A stretch of DNA of 64,000 nt from Fistularia commersonii. Its lineage: Eukaryota; Chordata; Actinopteri; Syngnathiformes; Fistulariidae. Of this stretch, positions 32,206 through 45,100 are shown piece after piece (position 1 is the stretch's first letter; each line of letters starts with the position of its first letter). The translations under genes and the position numbers were made by a program. The stretch lies in the NCBI GenBank assembly GCA_037954325.1, contig JBBMNZ010000017.1:8461001-8525000 (forward strand). The letters are read 5' to 3'. The notes below the pieces were generated by a model that made no database searches, was not told where the DNA came from, and saw only the letters and a list, made by a program, of their open reading frames with translations.

Positions 32206-32429
32206 AACACATTGACAAGATCATTTTATAGAAATAAATTCTTTCTCTGTTGTTGGAAAAGCAGCACAATTCAACTTTGGTGAGGTCTGACTTGAGTTTT
32301 TACCTATGCCCGCCCCCAATATTTTCAGTATTTTGGTTTGTTTGCCTCATATATATGAGATTTTATTGAAAATCCACATCCTGCTGCAATTACAAAGACC
32401 TCAAATCAGCCAAATGCATTGAGATTTAC

Positions 32430-32695
32430 TGGAAAAACCCATTCGCACTCAGAGTAACAGGGATGCTTGAAGCCTTTGCCAACTGTCATTGGGTGAGAGG
32501 CGGGGTTTACCCTGAACCGGACGGCAGTCAATCGCTGGACAATTTTTCCAAATACTCTTCTGCATGATATGGGGGGAAACTGGAAAGCCATGCAGAGGAC
32601 ATGCAAACTCCAGAAAGGTCTGTGGGAACTGAACTGGGGTCCTTCTTGCTCTGACGCAGAAGCGCTAACCATTGCGCCATTGCGCCACACCCCTG
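32430..32695 (-). repeat. SINE-like repeat, near full length, reverse orientation
   Basis: On the minus strand the head is at 32695-32630 (GGTGTGGCGCAATGGCGCAA, TTAGCGCTTCTGCGTCAGAG), followed by the body ending in a 'cattgggtgagaggcggggt' segment (plus-strand words). It is a diverged copy; the tRNA-like head is not a tRNA gene. Confidence 0.65.
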
Positions 32696-32984
32696 AAGAA
32701 AGTCCCCTGAAAATAAAGAAAAGAAAAAGGCATTAGAACAAGGTAACAGTTACATTTGTCTTTAGTATTATGAAATTAGGTTACTTGGTCTAATAAAGTA
32801 TTTATCGTGTACGTATATAAATGAGCTTAAATGAACAAATAACACTCAAAGGTGCTCTTTCGAATTGTTGTATTCCTTTATTATATATACTGCTTATGCT
32901 ACACTCTGGCTACTCTGGGTCATCATTGGGTGAGAGGCAGAGTACGCATAGAGACCAACATCCACTCATTGTTTCGAGAGGGAA

Positions 32985-33510
32985 ATGTATTGACAGATGC
33001 TAGAAAAGTGATGGGAAGATGGAAAGAGTACTTTGAAGAGCTGATGAGTGAGGAAAATAAAAGAGAGGGAAGGGTAGAAGAGGTGACTATTGTAGACCAA
33101 GAAGTAGCAGAGATTAGTAAAAGTGAAGTGAGGAAAGCAATTGAAGAGGATGATGAGTAGAAAGGTAGTTGGTCCTCATGATATACCTGTGGTAGTGTGG
33201 AAGTATCTAGGAGAGACAGCAGAAGAGTTCCTGGCAAGATTATTTAACAGGATTTGAGAGATTGAGAAGATGCCCAAGGAATAGAGAAGAAGTGTGATAG
33301 TGCCCATTTTTAAGAATACAGAGGATGTGCAGAATTGTGGTAACTATAGAGGGACAAAGTTGATGAGCCATACAATGAAGTTATGGGAAAGAGTAGTGGA
33401 AACTAGACTGAGAGCAGAAGTCAGCATTTGTGAACAGCAGTATGGGTTCATGCCTAGAAAGAGTACTACAGATACAGTATTTGCTTTGAGAATGTGAATA
33501 AAGAAGTATA
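32985..33510 (+). mobile_element. non-LTR retrotransposon reverse-transcriptase fragment
   Basis: It has broken frames reading WKEYFEELM, PHDIPVVVWKYLGE, VIVPIFKNTEDVQNCGNYRG, KLMSHTMKLWERVVETRLR and EQQYGFMPRKSTTD. These are the N-terminal reverse-transcriptase motifs of a fish LINE (RTE/L2-like; exact clade not assigned). Frameshifts and stops show it is dead. It ends at a G-run around 33510. Confidence 0.75.
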
Positions 33511-36500
33511 GGGGGGGGGGTACTTTAAAACAAATACTGTAATCAATTCATATTAAATATCCATTTATGAGATGAGTGAAGATGTAGAAAATTACAGTGA
33601 CCTGCAGAGGAACAGAACAATGCTGTTCTTCTCCAATGAAGTGGACAGAACAGTCCCGGCGTCAGGATCACGGCGTGTGGAGAAACCACAGCTGTCACCC
33701 TCAGAACAATAAAACTGTAGCTCTCCAGTCACCGGGGGACATACTGGCTGCATATCGTGTTGGAGGATAATGAAAGCCCCTTCTTGCTAAATCTGCTCTG
33801 ACCTTTTTTTTCCGCTACTGCCTGGAATCCATATCATTATCTGTTCTGGACGCCCAATCCATCGTCTTCTCCTCGCAGCTTGAGTGACCACATGCTCCCC
33901 TCCCTGTCTGTCACTGTTTGTCAGCCGTTCTCAAATGTCCTCTGGTGCTTTTGCTCAATCATTAACATCTGATTTTGAAAAGAGGGAAGGAACAAAAAGG
34001 ATCCGCCTCGGATTTTAGCGAAATAAAGGTCAGCGGCTGTCGGTTTGAAAACGCCTACTCTTTGCCAGGATCTCAAGTCAGTCAAAATATGAGGCTTTTT
34101 AGGAATGTTTTTCATCTTTCAGATGTGATGAGTACTTCTGACCTGGTGATTGAGGCTTCTCGTGATTGTGGGCTTTTATTTTTTCCATCCCTGACCAGTT
34201 CTGTATGAGAAATACATATTTTGGAGAGATAAGTGGGTAAATCAACGCCAAAGCCTTTCAAACCATGTTTGTAGGCTGTTCTCTGTGAGCCATGATGGTT
34301 GGAGACCAAACAAAAATACCAAGGTTGCAGAAAACGGCAGCAATCGACTCGGAAGTATGAATTAATGAATTATGTACATCTTTATATTACTTACCCCATT
34401 TATGAGCTTCAAGATAAAATAGATAACTTCTGCCGGACATAAATAACATTTTCTACTTGAATAACTGTGTAGGTGAAATTAAAGGTGCTATTGCCACAAG
34501 TGAGGAAGAAGAGGATCATAAACTACAGGATTGATGCGCATTGTAGGTTTGTAAAGTAGACTTTGCATTTTCTTGTTTTCACAAGAACACAAATCTAAGT
34601 AGGACACCATCCAGAATGTGTCACATTTCACATGGACACAAATGGAATTAACATTTTTTTTGAAAATCAAAAAAAATGGACGCAGTTAATGGAAACCTGT
34701 CGACTGCTCTCGTAAAAGACTATATCAATACGGTTCAACTCCTGGCTTGAACTGCTGCACGCAAGATGTTGAACCGCATACAATCTGGTGTGAAGGTCTA
34801 GCTCCAGACCTTTCTCTATGTTTGGGAGGAAAAGGTTGGTCTTCTTTTCACCCAACAGACACCCTTTGGCATGGGAGCCAATCTTTCACCAGGAGACGGC
34901 TGCAGTCCCCCCTGCAGGAGGGAGTGATACTGCAGGCGGTTGGTCTTGTCAGCGGTGGGACTCGATAACAGTGGCGGGCCGTAACACTGCTGCTGCTGTT
35001 GCCAATTACCACCATAAAACCACTGACACTTCCTGCAGAAACTTCATTCCCTCGTTAAATCCTCTGCAATTACTCCCAAACAAAGCAATTATTCCTCGGC
35101 GCTGCAATTATTATTTATTTTCATTATTCACCAGAGCAATTATTTATTTGATTATTTATATTCTGCAAGTGCAATTATTCCCTCTCTCACAGATGCCTGC
35201 AGACCTCAGTATATGAAGTCATAATCCACTATACATTTATCTAAATTGTCTGTATTTATCAAAAACTACATCTATTATTGGTCCGGCAATTTGTCCTCCA
35301 CTTGAGGTTTGTGTATTCATTGATACTCCTTTACGCTTTAACTTCCCTTCTATTCAGATTATACATGAAATTATGATTTGCAATATTATTTCTTTCATTT
35401 ACTGATGTTTGTCCATTTGTTAAAGGTGCTGTGGAAATTAGTCAAACAAAAATGACATAAACATACCAGATAATGTACAACATCTAATAAAAACACACAT
35501 TATAATAATCTATGATAATGAAATGAATTCTGTAAATTGAGGTCTTCAATTTTTAATGGTTAGAGTTTTCAAATTTTGCTGATGATACATCTCTGTATTT
35601 TTATACACATATTTGCATACTTTTTGACGATATAATAGAGATGAATCATGTACAATTGAGGCTAATAAAATACAACTAAAACTTAAACAAAAACATAAAC
35701 AAAAACAAAAACCAAAAACATCAAATAAACAACCCTGCCCTGAAACCGCTCACTGGAAATAGTCAAATCCCGCTCTTCAAATCAAACGAATGATTTTAAT
35801 CTGGTTCCTGTCCGAGCCCCTCACTCACCTAATAATTGGCACAAAGTCACTTAAATGATATAATACAAAGGAGTGTATTAATGGACATGAAGAGATTAAA
35901 GATGAATAAGCTTATACATTAATGCTCTTAATTAGAACAGTTTGCACATAATCACAAATCATTATCGTCCCAATTTGCTCCTTAATTTACTGCGGCTATG
36001 ATATGTATTTAAGATGTCTAAATGTTAAGCCTGGATTTTAATTGTATTTCTCCTCATTTTAGCACCTGTATATTCTTTGTTTAAATATCAAGTCTGTTTC
36101 CATGTATTTTTCCATGCATTTTATATTCTGATTACATTTCATTAACTTCTGTCAAAATGTATCTACCTCTCTATTTATTGTTTGATTTTTAATTAATAAT
36201 CATATCTTTTATTGTAATGGTTTTTAATCCATTCCTCCAGTATTTTTTATCAGTTTGAGTTTTAATTAAAGGCATTGCTTCAGGTATGTGTGTGTTTGTG
36301 TGTGTGTGTGATGGGCCATAAGGCTGTTGTTTTATTCTTTCAGCACTTTGTGTAACATTTAGTTTGAATGAAATGTGCTATACAAGCCTGATGAATTCAT
36401 TAATCAAAACCACCAAGCTATCCTCATGGATATTCGCTCACTCACAATTTCAAGCCCAAAGTAAAAGATGCTCTGAATGAAAGCAAAGCTATATGGCCTT

Positions 36501-38244
36501 CCATTGAATATATAGTCTAAAATGCATTTGAATAAAGAACAAAGCAAATCTACAAATGCAGTAAAATTCCCTCCGTGTCAACCAGTTCATGCATTACCTG
36601 GGTCTGTTGTGTGTTTAGAGGCTGAATGGAGAAGGGGAGCAGTGCAACTAGAAACACTTAGGATTGTGGCCTTTTCTGGATTACATTGGTTGCGCTGTTT
36701 CCAAGACAACAGCAATTAGAAAAGACTTGGTTACCAAGCAGAGCGGTTATGTCTCCATAGCGACCAAGGTGAGGGAGCGAGAGCTGTGAGTTTACCTGAT
36801 TCTTTGGAATGAGACCATACGACATATTTGTTATTGTATTGGGAAGCATCACGTGCACGTAAGGTTGAATATTCTCTGACTCAACATTGTCCTGCTCACT
36901 CACTGGCTTTTACATACTTGGATAAATCTCACAGCTGATATCTTTTTTTATTTTACTGCAGAAAACTGTTTACCAACAGAGGGTATACTAATAAAGGTTT
37001 AAAAAAAAGCACAAATGTCTTATGCATGTAGGGGACAAACCATGTAACCCACATTTTCTCGAAAGCACATTTTTGCAGAGAAACAATTTCTATAGGAGAG
37101 CATGCTGCGTGCACTTCCTGTAATTAGTTGATTATCACAGCATGTGGTCAAACATCAGCTTACACAAACACATAATGACAATGATATAACAGGCCTCCTT
37201 GAGCCTTGTTCTACACGATTAGGACTATGCTTGCGCCAAAATAAATAACCTCACCGGATGCTTCACCATCTCTCACCTATTTTCCAATTCTTTCTTCTTG
37301 CATCATCTTCTACCTGTAAATGCCTCCTTTACCCTGCGATAAACCCCCTTCAGTCAGGCTCACTCAGACACCTCCCCGGTTCACTGTAGTGTGTAATCAG
37401 AAGCCAGGAGAACACTTAATCCCTCAGCAGATGCTTTCCATACCGCCCTGACCCCTTGCAGCTGCCTAGGGGTGTGAGTATGTTTTTCTTTGTTTTTTTT
37501 ACCCTCATATATGTTTATTATAAATGTATGCCTGTTCGAGTATGAGCAATATTGCATTCAAGTCACTGCAGTTGTCGGAGGTTGTGAGCGTTAGTTTATT
37601 TGCATATCGGTTTATGTATAAAGATTTGTGTTTATACGGTAACAGATGTCCTGCACCTTCAACTGCAGAAATAGGGAGACCATCTAAAATAGAAATATTA
37701 TGTTACTCCACACTACAGATCGAATTCAGTGTATTAAAATTCAACATCACATTAACAATGTCTTAATCTGCAGTCCAAATTTGGGTTCACGATCCAAGTT
37801 CATCCTGGCTCATTATGAGCAGTGGCATTTAACTTTGCTAACAAGATGTTTACTGGAGATGCTGACAGGTGTATTCCAGTCTGCACAGCAAGAGCAGCAG
37901 CAGAAGCTAAGCAATTAGCTCTATTTTTAGCAATAATTTTTAAATACATGACAGCCATATTTAAAGTGTTAGGTCAGTACTCCAAAACACATGAAAACGT
38001 GATAAAGACCCATTAAAACATACCTGAACAAGTGTTTTCCCCTAAAGTCCTTAAAGAATGAAATAAAAAAAATTGCCGTTATTCGAAAATGGGCATTGAT
38101 ACAAGTCCAACTACATAAAATATACTCGGATCTATACATAAAAATACTTCTATCCCAAAGGTTCTGTATGCAGCACAAACTGTTTACCACACTGTGTTCA
38201 GGACAACTAGCCCTCAAAGCTGTAAATCTCAAGTATGAGCAAGT
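33511..38244. other. gene-free stretch between LINE fragment and det1 3' end
   Basis: AT-rich single-copy-looking sequence with a short TG tract (36283-36310) and a cluster of GCAATTA words (35066-35177). No exon or RNA gene could be supported. Short open frames such as 34818-35216 and 37524-37766 lack protein character. Confidence 0.5.
35066..35177. promoter_or_regulatory. homotypic cluster of five GCAATTA motifs
   Basis: GCAATTA begins at 35066, 35085, 35104, 35136 and 35171, with the first three exactly 19 bp apart. The word contains the homeodomain core ATTA. It could be an enhancer or only a decayed tandem repeat. Confidence 0.35.
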
Positions 38245-38943
38245 AAGCAAAATATAAACAATTTTATTGGCATAAAATATATACAAACAGCTGTAATATA
38301 AAAAAAGGATAGTAAAAACAATATACTATAAAAGAATCAAGTATTTCCCCGTTCATAAGAGAAAAACAAATGACGTTGACGAGCTGGTCATTCACCAACT
38401 TCACACACATTTTCGATATAAATATGTAGATTTCGGTTCAGTCTGAAAATGAAAACGCCTTTGGTTCCTTGTAAGAAATCTTGCAACCTACTTCTCTCAC
38501 CTCCATCACACGCCTATTACTCTCTCTCTACACCTCCATTTACACTTATTCTCCTCCCTTCAACTCTGTCTTTGTTCTGTGGAAGATGGGGGAAAGCAGA
38601 GGCAAAGCAGTGGGGACGAAAGGAAAAGGCAGAATTGCCACCCTCTCGCTGGGGTGAAGGAGGGGTGGACGTAAGAGTGCCTGGTGTTTGCTGGAAAGAG
38701 GTGAGGGACAATGGTTCCATCAGGGGGAAAATGCAGGAAGAGGGCGACCGATTTCTCTGGAGGAGGTGAGGTGACAAACAGGACAAACCGCTTTGTGCCT
38801 CTTGATGAAAGATATGCTCATTGTGATGTCACCGGCAGATGCAAACAGTCGCCAGAGCGTTCTGTATTTGGTTTCCATGTGTGAGTTCCCAGGCCCTCTC
38901 ATTTGAGGTTTTCACCTGGACGGATGCCGCCGCAAGACCACTC
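38245..38943 (-). other. det1: det1 3' UTR (probable extent)
   Basis: On the minus strand the first AATAAA after the stop codon is at 38268-38263 (TTTATT on plus), giving a 3' UTR of about 0.7 kb. Plus-strand open frames here are shadows. Confidence 0.55.
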
Positions 38944-39133
38944 TCACACGCACACATGCCTCATGTGGAAATTTACCACATATTCTGCGTTGGTGCGCTG
39001 GACAGAGATGGCGAAGGGTTCAAAGGGATGGAAGGTGAAAGCAACCAGGCGTCGCACCGCGTGGTTCACCGGGCGACCCAGCAGGCCTGCCTGTATCTTG
39101 AACTTCAGCAGGCCGGAGTCCCGCGCATAAAAC
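38944..39133 (-). CDS. det1: det1 coding exon 8 (stop codon)
   Basis: The acceptor CACCAG ends at 39134. It encodes FYARDSGLLKFKIQAGLLGR through FHPFEPFAISVQRTNAEYVV and ends MRHVCV with TGA at 38946-38944. The human protein ends at the same place with MRHCCT. Confidence 0.96.
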
Positions 39134-42100
39134 CTGGTGGGAAAGAGATATGGTCCCGAATTAGTTTCTTCAACCACTGCACTTCAGAAGCTGCCATTGT
39201 TTTCTGGTCTAGTGACCAACCATACACCAAGGGTGCAGTATTCTGAATAATTATTACAACCAGCATTACAGTTGCGATATGAATTGGCAAATGAAAGGGA
39301 ATGATCATTTTCATGTCACACTTTAATTGAAAACATACAAACTTGATTTTGATGTGTTCCAGCAGGCTTTTAAACTATACAGCATAATACTGCAACACCA
39401 TACTTTTGGAGATCCACATTATTATATTGAAAATTGAATTTTTATATGCATTTACAAAATAATTGGTCCACCCATCGCTTTTTGGATTAATTGTGCAGCC
39501 TTATATGGAAAAACCCACAGCAATGTGGAAACCAATTTAAGCCTCGACCTCCGGATAATTCTTTTTCATCTTCCTCGTCATGCCATCATGAGATTTGTCT
39601 TTCCTTTATGGAAGAAGAAAAAGTAATAGACTCAAGTTAAAACAAAACATGTGGCTTTTTTCTCAGCCAGTCCCTGAAATGACTGTAAAAAGAGTTGAAC
39701 AATTTCACCCGACTTCCAGATGAATTTATCATTACAGCTTTCTAACCCTCTCTTAGGAAATGATTGACACTTCAGGTCATTTTACATATGGCAGTCATTT
39801 AAATAAAACACAAGCAGGTTAAGCCTGCAGCCAGATGACGGCAGGTATTCATTTGTGATACAAGGCTTCACCTTAACAATCAGATGCCTTCAGCTTGATT
39901 ATAAGGGTTCTCCACTTAGCTATTGAAAAAGAAATAGAACACCAGATCCATTTCTCAGTTTTGTGTAGCATTATTTAATTCTAGGGAATTAAGGACTGTA
40001 CCTGATTGGGTGGTCTCCGCAGGTTTTAGGCCTCTCCATCACAGATACCCACTTGTCATCATAGCTGAAGAGCGAAAGGTCGAGGTATGGGCTGCTGCTG
40101 TAGGACTGAGCGCTGATCGGCAGCTGACCCAGCAGTCGACGCACTGCCTCTGTGTGACCCCCGTACTTGGCATTTACGATTGTGTCTTTGAATCTGAGGG
40201 GGCAGAAAGAGGTAAAAGCATAATAACGGTGGGGACAGCTGTCCGTGACAGCAGGACATGCCGAAAAACTGTAAAAAAGAGGCCAGCTGCTCTCAAGAAG
40301 AGCTCCTAGGTCCCTAAACACAGCAGTATAAAGTTTAGCTGGTAATGTGTTTTGTGACTACTGTCGACACGAGTGTTGACAGACACTCCCGATTGGACAA
40401 GACAGAACTACGAAGTCGGGGTGATGAAATTAAACACACCGTGCCTTAACCTGAGCATTCTGCCCTCTTTTTCAAGAGTATGTGTATGAGTATGTGACAC
40501 TGGGCAAGAGGGGCCAGTCTGCAAGTTTATCGCAGGGCTTTGCATTTTTGGTAGACATGCCTGCCCACTCCAGAAATCACATTCAAAACCAGCTGTAGTA
40601 GCCTTCAACGCCGCAGACCAGAAATGTCAAAACGTAAATCCCATGCAAAATCTTTGCTGGCTGCATTCAGACCAATTCTCTTGATTTTGCGATTGTACCA
40701 AATGGATCACGCAACTTGATTTATTATTTTCATTCTGTTTTTATCTTTAATCCTCAAGTTCTTTGAGGTGCCTTGAAAGTGTTATATAAACTGTGCGAGT
40801 TGCTCGCACATGGAGATGAAGCTCAAAATGAGGTCTGAAACCATCTGCTCATGTTTAATTATTAAACCATTCCTGCCGTAGAGCGAATGCCGACAAAAGT
40901 TAATGAGCTGAATTTATATACTAAAACGCAACAAGACCTAAGTATTAAAAGTAGAAATTAATCATCTGTGACATTTAATAGGTTCTTCTTTCCTTCTGGT
41001 GTCTTTTATACTTTGATGATGTTTGTGTACACATAATGTAGTGTTGTGGCATTTGCTAGACATATGAAAGAAAAATACAGCATCCCGATCCTGATAGAAT
41101 TTTTGTGATCCCATCTTGTTTAGTACATGTGTGGAGAGTTTGGCGAAGAGACATGTGCAAGCAGGTCGGAACTCGTAGGGAAAAGTGTGATGTGTGAAAG
41201 TGTGACGTGTGAGAAAAAAAAAAAAAAAAAAAGTATCGTCAGAATGAAAGGAAAGGCGTACAAGACAGCAGTGAGACCAGGGATGTTGCATCAGAGGCTG
41301 TCATGGAGTAAAAGGTAGGCGATAGAACTAGATGAAGCCGAGATGAAAATGTTGAGGTTCTTTTTGAGCGACAGCGACGGATAAGATCAGAAATGAGTCC
41401 ATTAGAGGGACAGCACGTGTTAGATCTTCTGGAGATAAAGTCAGAGACCGAGATGGTTTGGACATGTACAGAGGATAGATAGTGAATATATTGGTAGAAA
41501 GATGCTGAGGCTGGAACTGCCAGGAAGGAAGGAGGCCTGGAGGTAGACCAAGGAGGCAATACATGGATGTCATGAATGAAGGCATGACGTTAGTAGGTGT
41601 GACACAAGAGGATACAGATGATGGGGTTCTATGGAGGCAGATGATTTGCTGTGGTGACGCCTGAATTTAGCAGACAAAAGGAAAATAATAGGGTGATCTT
41701 GTTAGGTTCAGGTTTCAAGCCCAGCAAAACAATTATGAGAGGGCTGCCCTGCTTGCTGAGCCAGTGAAGCTCAATTTGAAACTACAGGTGCTAGAATCAT
41801 GTTGGAACAAGTGTTTTTCTTTATTCAGATCAACTATTTTTTTTACTATTTTCTTCTAATGAATCACATCATCCTAAAGTCTACATACCATTTGCAGTCT
41901 TTTTGGTTTAAACTGTTGTGCGTTAAAAGTTCCGCATTCAACATTTTTTGGGGCCCCTTTCTGTTAAGGCCCTATGTGATTTTCATAGAAAACCTCTAAG
42001 TTTGGCCTTACACTTGCACGCACTACAAAGTGATATTGTTGTACATGCTCGCCAGGTTTGAAGCTGTCCTTTCTCTATCCAACATCACATTTTACTATTT

Positions 42101-45100
42101 GGAGAAGCCAAGTCCAAGCTGCTCTCTGCGCTCATTTCACCCTTTAGTTCCTCTTCCTTGACAAGGTCTACCTGTCTGCACTATCCTGTTCAGCTATGAT
42201 GAGTATTTGGCGAGTTAAAGTTGCCATATTGATTCCCAACTGTGCAAGCTGTCTGAATATGCCTACTCTGTATCTTCACTGACCTAAAATTTCATCTTTG
42301 CATCCGGGCAGCCACTGATCCAGTCCCCTTTTACAAACACCATCAACAAATGGGTGAACACAATTATATGCAGTTTATTTTCCCCCTCTGTCAAGTGACC
42401 ACATTAAACTCATCCACCCATTCACATGCAAAATCATCTTCCTAATGATATACATAACTTTGGCATCCGCATCTCTAACCCTATACCCGTGTGGCGTACC
42501 TTCTCTGGACCTGCCGTGCGTAGTTGTTGGAGGATGCAGAACAGGGGAACTGCACAGCCTGGCTGTGCAGAGTGGCGTTTCTGAACAGGTCGCAGAAATT
42601 CTCAAACAGTTCCAGCAGCTGGTCGGAGGTGTTCTCAAAGACGGCCAGAACCTCAGTGGAGACCATGTTGTAGACGACAAAAAACGATGGCTGCCAGAGA
42701 ACGGGAGGCAATATAAGGGTGAAAAGAGACACAAAAGCCGACGATTTAAAAACAAAATAATAAGGAAAAAAATACATATACAGGCAACAAAATATACTAT
42801 GATAGAGGTTTGCTATAAAAAGAACCATTACAAATAGTAGCTGATATAATGATGTATTTTCTAGCATGTTTTTAAAATGCGTATGAAAGTGTCTATTCTT
42901 TATTGGTGAATGAAAGCAGAGGTGCAACACATTCACAGAAGGGAAATAACACAAAAATACAGTTAATGTTAATTAGCTCTATTTGTTGTTATCATGAATG
43001 GGTTCTTATGAAGGAGGACTGCAGAGAATCTGTAGGAGTGAAGGTCCTTAGAGACCCAAGGAAGGAATCCCTTTTATACAGTGGTAACAAAAGACAAGAA
43101 AGAGGCAGGACAAAGCAAGAGAGAGAAGAGGGGGAGGAATTCAGACTAAGGTCATTGTGTATGTGTGTGTTTGCGTGTGTGTGTGTGTGCGTACCTGTGA
43201 AGGGTCAGTGACCCTGAGTGTGACCACATCCTCGCTGGTGTATTTAATGAAGAGATGATGCTCATCCAGCAGCTGCATCTTCCACATCCTTAGCCTCCTC
43301 AGTTGATCAAAAAACTGGAAAAATCTGAACAAAATCGTGACAGGAAACATTTTAACAATATTACCCTTGTGAGCATTCTGAATCCATATATGAAAAAGCA
43401 TCTCAAATTGATTCTAGAGTACCACTCAGGGTATTGGACAATTCCTTTACTCATGGCAGCGTGCTTATAGACAAATAGATCCACAAATAAATTATTTGAG
43501 CAAAAACATTTCTCTGGTTAAGGTCATAGTTATTTAAATATTGGTTTAAAAAAAAAAATCCAGGAAACTTTCTAAGATCAAGAAAATGCAAAATCTTATT
43601 TTCAACAATGAAAAAAAATCAATTCAGTGTTAAAAAGTTGACACAAAATAAAACACTGTGTGGCAGAGTTTTCCATCATCAAAATCCTGTAATGTCCGAA
43701 TGCAATGGGATGTCAGAGGGTTCTTTAACATAAGAATTTGGATTAATCAATGTTCGAAGCAGATTATTGTAACTCATGGGATTGTGCTTTAGAGCAGTTT
43801 GTCTGACTGCATTAAACCGGTAAACAATATTCTCATTCTCATGAAACTTGCAGAGCATGGGACTGGAGTCTAGGAAGGAACTATTCCGTTTCAGAGCAGA
43901 TGTGAATAACTGTATGCAGGTTAAAAAAACTGAGTATCCACTTTGGTTAAAATTTTTAAGGATAAGTAAAACTAATAATAATTTGCAGCGTTTGCATATT
44001 AATTAAGGTTTGACTAAAAGTTGACACTTAAAATAGTCTCATCTTTGTATGTGATCACGTTGTGGTTGGAATGTCACGTTGGCATGCGTGACTATGGTGA
44101 CGAACCTCTAACTGATGCAGGCTATCAGGAAGTGACATTTAAGCCACTGTGTGTGTCAGAGGGGTCTAATGTTAGCATTTATGTACAAAAAGTATGTAGA
44201 TTGATAATTAAAATCCATGCAATGCAGGATATATGAAACATAAATCATATGATTTTGTTGTCCCCCTGCTTCAAACAAAGAATTACTGCATTGTTTCATG
44301 TCAAATATGCAGAATTCCCACCCCCTAACACGTTCATAAAAACAAGTCTAGCTTGCTACAAAGGACAGAAATATAGTGAAAATATAGCAGTCCTAGCCTG
44401 ATCGAGAAGACAAAATATACTATATGTTGTGTACCTCCTCTTGGCAGTGGCGCTACCATCTTGCTCAGCCCTTCTCCAGAGGTAAACCAACAGCCTGTGT
44501 TTCAGGGAATTGATAGTTTTATCTGTGTATAGGCGTGGGAAGCCTGGCTGGCTCTCGGCCTGAGCCTCAGCGTAAACGGCAGACAGAGTGAGGAGGTCGT
44601 CCTCATAACAAAACCGCCCTATTGTCCGTACATCCAGAAACGTCCCCTCTGGAGTCACCTGAGATTAAAGAACATAATAACAAAACACGTTGTTCTTTAC
44701 ACGATTATAAAATGGCTCATTTGAAATCTAGAGATACATTACAAAACTATCTGCAAGACATAACCTCCAAGAAAATACAACAATAGCAGCCATTTTTAAT
44801 ACTCTAAATAACTTTAAGGACGGCAGGGGGAAAAAAGTGCATAGGCCCTCTAAATTTTGGGATACAGGTCCATAACATTTTTTGAATGAAAAAGGAAAAG
44901 GTCTCACTTGAAAGACATGGATGGTCTGCTGCTGGACAGACAGCACAGCCAGGATGTTTCTGTAGAGGTAAAGTCCCTGGTTGTGGGACAGGATGATCTT
45001 GTCACATTTAAAGGACCTGGTGTCACACAGTCTGCCAGTGTGGAGGTCGATAATATGGAGAGAATAATCCTCTAAGGGTGACCGAGGATTTGGTGTCACA

